Assembly: GCF_019393635.1 (NCBI RefSeq)
Contig: NC_057865.1
Location: forward strand, 296,995,385 to 297,059,384
Length of the DNA: 64,000 nucleotides
From: Dromiciops gliroides
Taxonomy: Eukaryota > Chordata > Mammalia > Microbiotheria > Microbiotheriidae
Direction: 5' to 3'
The translations under genes were made by a program, and so were the position numbers. The notes below the pieces were generated by a model. That model did not search any database and was not told the origin of the DNA. It saw nothing but the letters and a program-made list of their open reading frames with translations. Shown piece by piece: positions 31,635 through 42,429 of the stretch. Position 1 is the first letter of the stretch; each line of letters begins with the position of its first letter.

Positions 31635-32995
31635 GGACGGGGCCTTCCCCAAGAGGTGCTGTTTGAGTGGACTTTTAAAGGCTGGAGAGGGATTGATAAA
31701 GGTCATCTGTAAAAAGGGCTAATGTCTACTCAGGTCCTTGCAGCTCTACGCTTCTCATGAGGTAAGCTAGGGGAGGAAAATGTTCTAGGCCCAGGGAATG
31801 GTCTGAGTGGGAAAGTAGAGGAATATGCTCCAGGGACAAAGAAATTGTCCACTTAGGCCCAGAGCCTAAAATACATGGACGGCAGCAGTATGGAATAAGG
31901 CTGAAAAAGTAGGTTCCATATTGAAGGTTTTAAGGAAAGTGAATTGTAGTCAGTAAGTAATAGGGAGCCATGGGGAGATTTGGAGAGGATGAAAAAGATC
32001 AGATTTGCGTGTGAGATAGATTGCTCTGGCAATGGGCAAAGCAAGGGCTGTGGGCATGGCTGGCCCTTCTGGGAAATGGGACCAGCTGGTCTCCCATTCC
32101 ACTGACCCTCCCCAAGAAGGGTGGGCCCAGCTGGACATTTTAAAGATTAAGGGCAGGAAGATAGTTTTGTTTTGAGAGGAAAGGTATGAGCCTTAGCTGA
32201 AGCCTGTGAGGAATTGATCGCTTGGCGATACAAGAGGAGGCCGGCCCACAAAGATAAGAGAGGATCAATATTTACCCTTAGCCCAGGCAGGGGACATCAA
32301 GAGAGGCCTTGGGGCACTGAGCCAGGGTCAAGGAGGCTCGGGGCCTTTGGATGCACCCTGGCCCAGGACCAACAATCAAGAAGCAGGGCCAAACACTGTT
32401 TGCCATCTTGGACCAAGCCTTTTGGGTCCCGAGAGAAACAACCACCAGGCCATGATGGATCACATCAGTACACCTGACTGCTGTGGCAAAGTGGGAGCAG
32501 CCCCAGGCCCTGTCCTCATGGAGCTCCCACTCTGGAGGAGACTGAGGAGGAGGGAGGCACTTATGAGTCAGATTAAGAAGTTTGTATTTGATCCTAGAGG
32601 CAAAGGAGAGCCACTGATGGTTCTTGAACAAGGGAGTTAGAGGATTACACCTATCTTTTTTTTTTTTTTTTTTTTTAGTGAGGCAATTGGGGTTAAATGA
32701 CTTGCCCAGGGTCACACAGCTAGTAAGTGTTAAGTGTCTGAGGCCGGATTTGAAGTCAGGTACTCCTGACTCCAGAGCTGGTGCTCTATCCACTGCGCCA
32801 TCTAGCTGCCCCCTACACCTATCTCTTACAGAGGTTGTTATAGCCAGCTGTGTGGAGACTACATTGGTGAGGAGAGAGCACAGGACTTTCCTGGCTAGGC
32901 TGCAAGGCCTCTCTTATGAGAATGGGACAATATTAGGTGACAGGAAAGAGACCCAAGGCCTGGCCAGGTATCCATGGTCATGGTTGATTGGCTGA
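31635..32995 (-). mobile_element. L2 LINE relics, antisense, with a SINE insertion
   Basis: Piece one, about 31,640-32,060: 'ccatggggagatttggagag' and 'tagattgctctggcaatgg'. Piece two, about 32,490-32,995: 'gtttgtatttgatcctagag', 'gagagccactgatggttctt'. The intervening 32,060-32,490 is diverged or unique. Confidence 0.6.
32657..32813 (-). mobile_element. CORE-SINE inside L2
   Basis: Antisense full-length copy with a long T tail. Perfect 11-bp TSD tacacctatct at 32,646-32,656 and 32,814-32,824. Confidence 0.97.
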
Positions 32996-33199
32996 TTTGT
33001 GGAGTAGACTCTGTAAACTTGCCCAGAAGCAAAAGCTGAAGAGCCAGGGTGTGGGGATGCCAAGGAGGGCCACTTACTCAGGCAGTGAGGAAGGAAAGGG
33101 AAGCCTGCCGGCCTCAAGGCACACAGAGAACATGGCTAAGGCCTTGAGCTTGTCCCTCCGAGGGTCTGAGAAGTGAGCCGGGTCGGCTTAGGACAGGGG

Positions 33200-33620
33200 C
33201 CAGAGCACAGATCAGAGGGCATGGGTTCTAATCCTCCCTCTATTGCTCATCAATATTGGTATTTGTATGTCCTGGTTTGGGTGAGTTACTTGACCTGAGC
33301 CTCAGTTTCCTCCTCTATAAATTGATGGACTTGGTGTCCTCTGAAGTCACTTCCAGCCCTAAAGCTGGGCTGCTCTGATACCTGGGAAGGGTGAGAGACA
33401 AGCGGGTAGGCACTGTGTAGTTGTGGTATTTTTTCCTGATTCTTGGGTCCCTCAGCAGAACTTAGGAAGTTATGGTCTCCTTGGGTGTAAAAGGGAGACA
33501 GTGCCACATAGAACGAAGAGGTAAGAGTCAGGAGACCTGGATTCCAGTCCCACTTCTTAGCCATGCTACCATGAGCAAATCACTTCCCCTCTCTGGTCTC
33601 TTTGGACTTCACCTCTCAAG
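33200..33620 (+). mobile_element. Two MIR-type SINEs in tandem orientation
   Basis: 33,200-33,380 carries 'gagcctcagtttcctcctct' and 'gtcacttccagccctaaag'. 33,490-33,620 carries 'gtcaggagacctggattcca' and 'gagcaaatcacttcccctct'. Confidence 0.7.
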
Positions 33621-33674
33621 TGCCCCAGGCTGGGAAGGCTAGAGGCCTGGAGGTTCCAGGTCCCTATTACTTAG

Positions 33675-33768
33675 TGGTTCCCCGATTGTAAATATATTTT
33701 GCGTGTACAGGACTCTCTTGTAAGTAAGAGCAGGGACTATTTTATTTTGACTTTATATCCCTAATACT
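33675..33768 (+). mobile_element. L2 LINE 3' end
   Basis: 'agagcagggactattttatt' and 'gactttatatccctaatac' match the L2 3' terminus. Confidence 0.55.
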
Positions 33769-33891
33769 GAGGAGAGGAAAGGGGAGATACAGAAGGGGGG
33801 AGAGAGAGGAAGAGAGGAGGGGAGGGGAGAAGAAAAGAGGGATGGGGAGGAGGAAGGAAGAGGAGGGAGAGGGGGAAGAGAGGAGAGGGAC
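33769..33891 (+). repeat. Purine-rich (GGGGAGA) tract
   Basis: About 120 bp, nearly all purine on the plus strand. Confidence 0.9.
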
Positions 33892-33959
33892 CTGGCCACC
33901 CCGCAGGCCCCCCCCCCCACCAGCCTCCTTCCCTGTCCCCCTCCCCCTGCAGCCACTTA

Positions 33960-34095
33960 ACCCAGGCCCTCAGCAAAGTGGAGCTAATGGCATTGACTGG
34001 CCAGCTCCTCCGGATGTTGGCAGGATTAATTAAGGCCTTCTGAAGGAGCTTTGAAGATGAAAATTGGCCGATAAGTGCTAAGTAATAATTCTCCT
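33960..34095. other. AT-rich island in GC-rich DNA, candidate conserved element
   Basis: Contains GGATTAATTAAGG (core ATTAATTAA at 34,025-34,033), 'gatgaaaattggccgataa' and 'gctaagtaataattc'. Homeodomain-type TAAT sites are frequent. It matches no repeat I know. Regulatory status is inference from composition only. Confidence 0.3.
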
Positions 34096-35230
34096 TCCCA
34101 GGCTCCCCCTGGACCCACCTGGCCTCTCCCTTCCCTCCCTCCTTCCTGCCTCCTTCCCTCCCAGCCTGGGGCCCAAGTGTGCCAGGACTTTCTGTGCCCA
34201 GGAAGAAGGAACAGGGTGTTTATTTGTATAAGGACACCCAGAGAGGACCGATCCTCCCTGGGCAGTGCCCTGGGCATCAGCTGGGGACCGACTTGAGCCC
34301 TGGGGAAGCAAAGGAGGGTGGAGGAGGGAAGGGGCCCAAGGCCAGCTGCCCCTTGGTGCCCAGAGCCCAGAACAAGAGGACATTGTGGTGCGGAGGTGCT
34401 TGGGCAGGGGAGCTGCCCCTTATTGCCTGCCCATCCCCACCCCCCACCCCCAGCAGAGGGCCTCACCCTCCTGTCCCTCTCAGGAAGGAAGCCTTAACTA
34501 GGATTCTCAGAGGGTGGGCTCTGAGGCCCAGGCCCACAGATTTGGCAAGAGGGGTTCCCAAGACTTCACAGAAGCTGTCACAGCACACCCAGCACGGCCT
34601 AAGCACAAGGGGGGACCCAAGAGGACTGGGTGTGCCTGATAAATGGCAGCCCCTGAGAGCAGGTCCTGGGGGAGCAGGAGGAGGAAGAGGGCTGGGTGAT
34701 GAGCATAAGCAGATGAGCGAGTCATGACACTGGGGGGGGTCCAGTACCCCTCGAGGTGTGGCCAAGACTGGGAGCTTGGGGGGCAGGGGAGGCTCCAGCA
34801 AAGTCAAGCCCCCAGCCCCCAGTGGGCCCCAAACCTCGGGCTGCCAGCCAGCAGGCACTCTCCAGTGACGGAGGCAGGACGCAGAGGCTGAGCCAAGGGG
34901 CCCGCGGGGCCCAGGGGCCGTGATGACGGTCGAGCAAACTCCTCTGACATTTCCCCTTCCCTGGGAGGCAGCAGCTTTGGCACCAGGAGATGCCCAAAGG
35001 GCAGGGCAAGGTGCCAGGCCTGGAACAAGGTAACTTCTGGGTGTGTGGTGGGCAGGGCCTGGGTAGAGGCACCCATAGGCTGTAGCAGCATGAACTATGA
35101 AAAAAGCAGGCAGGGAGGCCCACCCCCTGGGCATCCGGGGAGGGGCACTTTTCACAATTTGCCCACAGAATCCAGCCTACTTGTCCCACTCTGGTCTGAG
35201 GCCTGGGAACTTCTGCTGCCTCAGATGGGC
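34096..35230. other. Unique GC-rich sequence with competing open frames
   Basis: Frames of 182 (plus) and 230 (minus) codons overlap. Both are proline- and glycine-rich and lack recognisable domains or a clear splice structure. No gene is called. Confidence 0.4.
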
Positions 35231-35234
35231 CAGA

Positions 35235-35670
35235 CTGGAAAGTGGGTTGGATAGGAGTCAGAAGGGCTGGGTTCGAATCTTCCCTGCTGACCTGGGGGTC
35301 CCATCTGGGTTTGACCTCCTCATTTATAAAGAGGATGGATGGAGCAGTGACCTCAAGGGTCTAGTTCCAGGAGAGGCAGGAAGCAGGATGGGCTCCCGTG
35401 AATGCCATGGAGGGGTGGGTCATCCTCCAGCTTTCATCACCCACTGGTGGGCAGGGGATGCACAGGACACCCCAGCTGCCCCCTGTGCCTAGACCCCAAT
35501 GTCCAAGCCAGCAGGGCTGCCAGAGCCCCTCACTTTACATATGGAGAAACTGAGGCCCCAAGAAAACAAGGGGCTTTCTCAGGGTTATGGATTGGCACAC
35601 AATGAAACTGGACTTGAACCCAGGCCCCATGCCTACTAGTCCAGTGCCTTCATCACTGTTCCTGGCTGTT
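35235..35670. mobile_element. MIR-type SINEs, sense then antisense
   Basis: Sense at 35,235-35,365 ('ggctgggttcgaatcttccc'). Antisense at 35,530-35,670 ('tggagaaactgaggcccc', 'gacttgaacccaggcccc'). Confidence 0.65.
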
Positions 35671-36222
35671 GCTGTGACAGATGGTGGACACCACCAGTGT
35701 CCTGCCTCACAGAACTACTCATCCAAGCCCTCAGGGGTGGGATCAGGGCTGAAACTAGGGCTAAGCCAGAGCCCAGCCCAGCCCCGCTCAAGGTTGTAGG
35801 AATCCTGTGAGGTGGCACTTCTCTCTAGCTTCCTTCCAAGTCAGCCTCATGGCCCATCAGGCTCCTCCTGGCTTCCTAGACCTGAGACTTCACCCCAGAG
35901 TCTCCCCATGAGGGAATTGTAGTTTTCAATGCCCCAAGGCTCAACCCCTAGAATTCCATTCCTTTGGGTTAAGGCATGGATAATACAGAACAGAGATCCC
36001 CAGGAGCATCAGCCCGGGGACCCACTTTGTACCTTCGATCCACAGATCCACCACAGAACTCATTTTTCCCACCGCTTTTCCCAAGCACCCCCGTTTCTGT
36101 CAAGGTACTACCATCCTTTCAGCCATTGAGGCTTAGAATCTTGGGGCCACCCTCCCCCCCTGCCTCTTTCCTCCCTCCCCGATCCAATCCAGCCAGTCAC
36201 CAAGTCTAGGTACCCTCCCTCC
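35671..36222. other. Unique sequence
   Basis: Nothing recognised. Confidence 0.35.
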
Positions 36223-36226
36223 CCTG

Positions 36227-37002
36227 TGTCTAAGGGAAAATAGGGTAGGGGGTTTGGGAGGGGATAGGGATTTGGGGTCCTTAGGAATTCCTCTTTAAGA
36301 ATTACACCTGGGGGTGGGGGTGGGCCCGCTAGGTGGCGCAGTGGATAAAGCACCTCGGGCCCCTGGATTCAGGAGGACCTGAGTTCAAATCCGGCCTCAA
36401 ACACTTGACACTTACTAGGCTGTGTGACCCTGGATAAGTCACTTAACCCTCATTGCCCCACTAAAATAAAAAAAAAGAATTACACACCCTCTTGCACACA
36501 AAAGCAGTTAGAATAAGATAGTAGTTTATTTCAAGGCTGAGGAAGGGAAAAGGAAGGGAAGGGAAACCATGGAAGTCCTTAGACTTCTCATGGGGAGAAA
36601 GGCATGGCACAGAGCATGGCTCTGAGATACTAATTTCCTTGAGCAGGAGACAGGCAGGTACTTTTATAGAGGACTGATGGGGGTGACCATCTGACTGTGG
36701 AAAGTTCCCTTAGTGAGGGAGGACTATCCCCCACTGATGGTGGCTGGGGAAATTGGGTGAGGGGTGGCTGAGGATCTCTCAAGCCATCTCTCTCTTCAGG
36801 ATCCAAAGGAAGCAGCCACACCGAAATTTATCTCCCCAGGGTTGAGGGAGACTAGAATGAAGGGTGGAGGTCCTGAAGGCAGCTCAATTGGATCTGGTTC
36901 CACTTATCTCTTTAGGTGTGTCTGTCCTTTGGTTTAGTTTCTCAAGGAGAAGGTTCTTTGATGTGCCCCAGAGAACTTCTGGGGTTCTCTGGGCCCATAA
37001 CA
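36227..37002 (-). mobile_element. Solo LTR of an endogenous retrovirus (fossil)
   Basis: Bounded by TGTCTAAGGG on the left and CCCATAACA on the right, so on its own strand it runs TGT...ACA. The 4-bp TSD cctg is at 36,223-36,226 and 37,003-37,006, a size usual for class I (gammaretrovirus-like) elements. On the minus strand it has a TATA-like 'ctataaaagtacc' and a downstream AATAAA in 'cttgaaataaactac', which set U3, R and U5. No internal region or second LTR is adjacent, so it is a recombined, inactive remnant of about 600 bp plus a SINE. It is older than the SINE inside it. Confidence 0.85.
36308..36474 (+). mobile_element. CORE-SINE inside the solo LTR
   Basis: Full-length sense copy with a G-rich lead before the head. 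Perfect 11-bp TSD aagaattacac at 36,297-36,307 and 36,475-36,485. It keeps CTAGGTGGCGC at 36,329-36,339. Confidence 0.96.
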
Positions 37003-37006
37003 CCTG

Positions 37007-37441
37007 CTCAGCCTCCTGGGTGAGACAGTGGGCAAAGACAGTAGTAGATCAAAAGGGTTGTATCAAGGGATTGGATCCCAAGCCTCCCACTCGATCAATG
37101 AGTATTTCCTAAGGAGGAATTATAGACCAGGTGTGGCAGATACAAAGACTTCCCAATTGCCTTGTGCAGTCCATCTGCCGCTGGGCACAGCCTCCCCTGA
37201 GGGAGGGATGCAAGGGCTGGGCATCTTCAGTCTGCCCCAAAGCAACCACTTCCCTCCAGATCAGCACAAGGCTCTCCAATGCAAAGAGGAGCAGCCCTCC
37301 CTTGGACTTCAGCCTCCCATCTCCTGCCTTGCCAGAAGGGGAAGAGGAAAGGTGGTGGGGAAAGACTGTGCCCTTCTCCAGCCTAATTTCCAGCCCTTGG
37401 AGGGAAGGGGGAACCTTTCATTTCATCATGTGCCTCCCCTC
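37007..37441. other. Unclassified sequence with an L2 end
   Basis: An antisense L2-type end may lie at about 37,090-37,190 ('cgatcaatgagtatttccta'). The rest is unrecognised. Confidence 0.4.
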
Positions 37442-37815
37442 CGATAAAGACAATTTATTGAGAATTGACTGATCTCCATCTGCTCCCAGATTCCCAGGCC
37501 AATGAATTGCCTGGGGCTAACTGATCTTGGTCAGGTCCAGACTCTTGATAGTCTTACGGATCTCCCCCAAACAAACTATCTCCTCCCAAAGATTCCCCAC
37601 CTTACTCCCAGGACTTATTATTATGTAAAAGGATCCATTTACATTAAGTAGTTTCTGTTTAGAGTTAAGTTGTTTCTATACTTAAGAACAGTCCTTTAGT
37701 TCCCTTGGTTCTGTTTCCCCAAATAAACCCAGTCCTCAGTTCCCATCTTTGGCTATTCCTAGCATCTTGCTTCGCCCCAATGAAAGACCTTATTTCTCCA
37801 ATATTGGTTGTTTCA
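37442..37815 (+). mobile_element. LTR-like element, copy A (fossil)
   Basis: About 374 bp that recur in inverted orientation at 39,030-39,427. Shared blocks include CCAATGAATTGCC, CATTTACATTAAGTAG, TCCTCAGTTCCCAT and TATTG-TTGTTT. The termini approximate TG...CA and the 3' quarter of the other copy has ATTAAAG. It is most simply a solo LTR of an old family. No internal region or clear TSD is seen. It is broken and diverged. Confidence 0.6.
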
Positions 37816-38738
37816 TTCATTTGCAGGTTAACACCTCCCATGCTGCACTTACCCCCCAGCCTGGTCTCCAGCCTCTGTTGGGAAGAGAGTGGCACCTTCT
37901 CCTGCCTGGTCACACCCTCACATCCGAGTCACTCCAGTCCCCCATCCCCTCGCCCCGATTTCTCATTCCCCTCCCCCTCAGTCCTAAAGTTTCCACCTAA
38001 CACTGCCCAGCCCCCTGCTGGGCCCCCTAAAATGCCTGTTCCTTTGGCCACAGGCTTTGCTTCATCCTCAATCTTTTCCACTCCCCCTCCTTCCACCTAC
38101 TAGCTCTGGTTCCCCGCCAGTGACAGCCCCGCTGGACGCCCTTCACTCATTGCCCTCACCTCCCTGGTCAAGGAAGGAGCGTCGGAATCCTCCGTGCTCC
38201 CCTTTCTCCCTGGTTCTCCCCCTCCTCCATCACTCAGGAGTCTCTCTTCCTTTGAGGTTCACACTATTCCTATCTATCACTCAATCAAAATCTCTGCAGC
38301 TGTTGTCTACAGACCCCCCCAGGTCACTCCCATTCCTTCAGCACCTGGCTCCCATCCTCGTGCTAGGGGCCTTCCTAAGACTTTCTCCTCCAGCCCACCT
38401 CAGTCACACATGAAGATGGTCATACCTTTGATCTTGCCATCATCCACAGACGCACCAGCCTCCACGTTCATGTTCCAGAATTCTGAAGTCCCTTTACCTG
38501 ACCCTAATCGGATGGCTTTCCCCTCTCCCTCTGGCCGTCCATACCGTGACCTAGTTCTCTCCTGAGCCATCTCCCCAGCACTAACTAGTCTATTCTCTTT
38601 GGCCCATCTCAACCCCTTAGTAAATCAATTCAATTCTACAGTGTCCTTTTCTTTTGAGTTCTTAGCCCCCTAATCACATGACTGATTACACTCTGCCAAC
38701 CTCAACCTTGGATCACTCCCACCATTTGTCTCTTTCAC
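37816..38738 (+). mobile_element. L2 LINE, 5' segment (endonuclease region)
   Basis: Sense L2 ORF2. GHTFDLAII is encoded at 38,418-38,444, matching the L2 endonuclease C-terminal block (HTHGHTLDLVIT-like). 'LVLGAF' at about 38,360 corresponds to the LGDFN motif, altered here. The ORF is broken. The element resumes at 39,569 after a TSD-flanked insertion. Confidence 0.8.
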
Positions 38739-38747
38739 GCCTACACA

Positions 38748-39559
38748 AGTAGGCTCTCATTGATTGGCCAACAATAGGTCCCAGCCCAAGCCTTACTAGG
38801 TCATTGTTTGGATCCCAATGGCTCAGAGGGAGTGTAAATAGCTATTGTTTCTGCTTGGCCAGAAACCCTAAGGGTCCTCCCCACTCAGATTGGCCATTCT
38901 TTGCCTCATTTCTATCAAGACTTAATCACTGAATGGGTGTTGCCTCAAACTAACACATACCTGGGGAAGACCTTAGTTTAAAAATGCCAAGGTCTCCCAC
39001 TGCAAAGGGGCCATCTCCAGTGGTCCTGATGTAAACAATCAATATAGGAGAAAATGGGGTCTTTAATGGGGCAGAGGAGTTATAGCATGGAGTATTGCAA
39101 AGCAAGAATGCAAGGAATACTCAAAAATGGGAACTGAGGACAGGGTTTAAATGGGGTTAACAGAACAAAGGGACTGCCCTTGAGTTAAGTATAGCAGCTA
39201 CTCAACTCTAAATAGAAACTACTTAATGTAAATGAACCCTTTTACTTGGTAACCAAAAGCCTGGGGAGTAAGGAGGGGAATCTTTGAGAGGGAATAGTTA
39301 GGGAGAGATCCCTAAGTCAATCGAGAGTCTGGAATAGAACAAGATCGGTTAGCCTCCGGCAATTCATTGGCGGGGGAATGGAGAGTGGGTGGGGATCGTC
39401 AAGTTCTCAGTAAATTTGTGGTTATCACTTAGGAGGAGAGAGTAAGGCTGGTGACTTTGCACAGCCCTGCCTCACTTAAATCCAATTCACTGCAAATGAC
39501 ATCACCTTCCTGATGCCATCGGTCCTCTTCCAGAATGAAGGACAAACAACAAACAACAA
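38748..39559 (+). mobile_element. RTE-tail SINE inserted in L2 and carrying an LTR
   Basis: A perfect 9-bp TSD gcctacaca lies at 38,739-38,747 and 39,560-39,568, so the whole block entered L2 as one unit. Without the LTR it is about 414 bp. It starts 'agtaggctctcattgattgg' and ends in a (CAAA/CAA) tail after 'cttccagaatgaagg', the 3' style of RTE-mobilised SINEs. Antisense relatives lie at 27,722 and 23,242. I cannot name the subfamily. Confidence 0.75.
39030..39427 (-). mobile_element. LTR-like element, copy B (fossil), inside the RTE-tail SINE
   Basis: Inverted homologue of 37,442-37,815. On the minus strand it runs TGATAACC...GTTTACA and carries ATTAAAG near its 3' end. The flanking 'cagtggtcctga' and 'cttaggaggagagagt' are RTE-SINE sequence, so this LTR is the youngest of the three nested elements. 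No TSD is clear. It is an isolated, broken remnant. Confidence 0.65.
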
Positions 39560-39568
39560 GCCTACACA

Positions 39569-40979
39569 CGTGCTGCTGAATGAAGGTGGAAAAAAAATCA
39601 CACAACCCTTCTGCTTGGGTCACTCCAAATTTATGCTACACAATCTCAATTGGGACCTCACTGCTGCGAAACAATCTTTCTATGCCCCCCTTATTAACCC
39701 ACCCTTCCCCTCTCCACCTCAGTTCTTTCATACTTTCTCATCCCTCCCTAAGCCTCCCATGGCTCCCCCTCTCCCATTCTCTTTGAGAACCTTAATCACA
39801 TTTTACAGAAAAATATGAGGTGATTTTCTGTGAGGTTCCTCTTCCTCATCGCCTACCACTCAGACAATTCTGTCCCTCTCTCCTTCCCCCACTATCTCTG
39901 ATGATGAAGTGGCCTGACTCCTTACCAAGATGAACCCCATTCCATCCCATCTCCTCCAACAGAATGCCCCCTCTCTCTGTTATTCCCACTCTTTCACTTG
40001 TTTTCAATCTTTCTCTGTCTACTGACTCATTTCCTACTGCCTACAAACATCCCCATGGCTCCCTTATCCTTGAAAAATCCTCACTTGGTCCTTCCATCTG
40101 AGATAATGATGGTTCCACATCTCTCCTTCTCCTTGTAGAAACAGACCATGTGCAATAGGCACCTCCACTTTCTCTCCTCTCCCCCTCTTCTTAAGCCCTT
40201 ATGATCGGCTCCCAGACTCATCATTCCACCAAAACTGCCCTCTCCAAAGTGACCAAATCCAATGGTCTTTTCTCAGTCCTCATTCTCCCTTGACTTCTCT
40301 TTGGCCTTAGACACTGTTGAGCATCTGCTCCTCTTTGAGATGCTCTTCTCTCCTGGTTTTCCTCCTGCCTCTCTGACTGCTTCTTCTCGGTCTCTTCTGC
40401 CGGGTTCTCCTCTAGACCATGGACTCTTACTGTAGGTGTCCCTCACGGTTCTGTCCTGGGCCCTCTGCTCTTCTCCCTCTAGACTACTTCCTTTGGTGAT
40501 CTCAGAAAGCTACCCACCATGGACTCAATGGCCGATTCTATGCTGATGATTCTCATATCTACCTTTCCTGCCCCAATCTCTCTATTGGCTGCCAATCTTG
40601 CATCTCAAACTCCCTTTTGGACATCTCCAGCTTGATGTCCAGTACACACCTTAAACTCAGCATGTTCAAAAGTCATCATCTTTCTCCCTCCTCCCTTCCC
40701 TATTCCTGCTGGCATCGTTTTCCCAGTCCCTCGACTCCTCACCACCTCTCAGCTCCCATACCCAAGCTGTTGCCAAGGTCTGCCAACTTCACCTGTGCAA
40801 CATCACCAGAATGTTCCCCCTTCTCTGACTCGATCCCAGAACCACCGCCCCCCCTTCCCTCAAGCCTGGACTATTACAGTAGCTGTTAGGGGGTCTGCCT
40901 GTCTCCAGTCTCTCCCTGCTCCACTCCATGCTCACTTCAGCCACTGAGGTGATTATCCTAAACTATAAGTCCAATCATG

Positions 40980-41072
<93 letters not shown>

Positions 41073-41526
41073 CCAGCATCTCCCTGTCACCTCCAGGAAC
41101 AAATACAAAATGTTCTGATTCTCTTTCAAAGTCCTTCAAACCCCAGCCCCCTCCCCCTTTCCAAGCTTCCTGTCCCCCTTGCTCCCATAGGCCTCCTGGC
41201 TGTTCAGCTCTGGGTGCTCTCTCCACCTGTTCCCCTTCCTCCTCTGCTCTGGACCAATGACTTTTAGGTCCCATATAAAATTCCACCCTCTGCCAGCAGC
41301 CTTCCCCTATCCCTCCTAATTCCAGTGCCTTCCGTGGGTTAATAATCTCCAATTTATCCTGCATATAGATATAGCTCACTTTGTAACTATCTGTTTGGAG
41401 GCTGTCTCCCCCATTGGACAGCAAGCTCCTTGAGGCCAGGTCTTTGGTCTCTTTCTGTATCCCGGGGGCATTTAGCACAGTGCCTGGCACATAGCAGGTG
41501 CTTAATAAATGTGTGTTGATTGATTG
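39569..41526 (+). mobile_element. L2 LINE, 3' segment (reverse transcriptase to 3' end)
   Basis: The continuation of the L2 from 38,738. RT landmarks are [14 protein letters not shown] at 40,435-40,476 and the catalytic YADD at 40,539-40,550. 'ggactattacagtagctgtt' and 'acagcaagctccttgaggcc' follow, then 'ggcacatagcaggtgcttaa' and a final TGATTGATTG tail. Frames are broken, but the catalytic string is still readable. Together the two segments form the longest L2 in the window. Confidence 0.9.
40979..41070 (+). repeat. Compound (CT)n(CA)n microsatellite inside L2
   Basis: About 30 CT units pass directly into about 15 CA units. The array interrupts the L2 RT region. Confidence 0.97.
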
Positions 41527-41539
41527 AGCCAGGCCCTAC

Positions 41540-41880
41540 CTCTGGGAGCTGACTGTCCCACAATTGTTTCCACTCCCTTCTGTCGCCCCCATAGGCCTCT
41601 CTCTGGCTAACTGCTCCTCAAATGACCTCATTTCCCTGCCTGGAAGTGGACTCCTCCTTCTCTCTATCTGTCAGCATCCTTCTCTTCCTCTGAGGCCACT
41701 CCTCCAGGAAGGCCTCTGGGATGCCTCCCTCCTCAAACCCTCCCAGACAACAGCATCGGATCTCTCCTGTGAGCTGAAAGGCGTACCCCTTTATCCATGT
41801 ATGTGCTCTTGGTCCCCTCCTAGACCATGAACCCCATGAGGATAGTGATCAGGGAGGAGAAGTGGACAAAGACTGGAGAG
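41540..41880 (+). mobile_element. L2-like LINE 3' fragment
   Basis: 'gccactcctccaggaaggcc' and 'ctcctagaccatgaacccc' resemble a second, diverged L2 3' region. Confidence 0.5.
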
Positions 41881-41904
41881 GATGGAGATGCTGTGGAAAA
41901 GACC

Positions 41905-42130
41905 CTCTTTATGGCGTGGTACAATGGATTGACCTAGAGTCAGGAAGACCTGGGATCAAATCCAGTCATAGACACGTACCTATCTGTGTGACCCTGGACA
42001 AGTCATTAAACCTTTGCCTGCCTCAGTTTCCTCATCTGTAAATGGAGATCCTAACAATGCCTACCTCCCAGAGTTGTGGTAAAGATCAATGAGATAATAT
42101 GTGTGGAGGGCTTCACAGACCTCAAAGTGG
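41905..42130 (+). mobile_element. MIR-type SINE, nearly full
   Basis: 'agtcaggaagacctgggatc', 'gtgtgaccctggacaagtca', 'ctcagtttcctcatctgtaa' and 'tcaatgagataatatgtgtg' in sense order. Confidence 0.85.
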
Positions 42131-42222
42131 TCTCCTCTCTTGGAGACAAGGGCACCCAAAGTAGCCAGGTCTGCGGAAGACCCAGCCAGGTCCTCTTCCT
42201 CCTGAGCACATTGACTCACACT

Positions 42223-42372
42223 TTTTTTTTTTTTTTACAGGACAATGAGGGTTAAGTGACTTGCCCAGGGTCACACAGCTAGTTAAGTGTCAAGTGTCTG
42301 AGGCTGGATTTGAACTCAGGGAGTCCTGAATCCAGGGCCAGTGCTTTATCCACTGCTCCACCTAGCTGCCCC
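42223..42372 (-). mobile_element. CORE-SINE
   Basis: Antisense full-length copy. Perfect 11-bp TSD tgactcacact at 42,212-42,222 and 42,373-42,383. Confidence 0.97.
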
Positions 42373-42429
42373 TGACTCACACTCCTCTTTCAGTTCAGAC
42401 TGAGCCACTGGTCTCATTGTTGGACAGCT

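Noticed and set aside
34463-35155. 230-codon minus-strand frame
   Set aside because: Overlaps a 182-codon plus frame, is proline/glycine/leucine-rich in the way GC-rich non-coding DNA translates, and has no recognisable domain or splice structure.
37442-39427. Two LTRs as the ends of one provirus
   Set aside because: They are inverted relative to each other and the DNA between them is L2 plus SINE, not a viral interior.
38748-39559. Insertion in L2 as a tRNA or other RNA gene
   Set aside because: It has the tail and target duplication of a retroposed SINE and no tRNA cloverleaf that I can draw.
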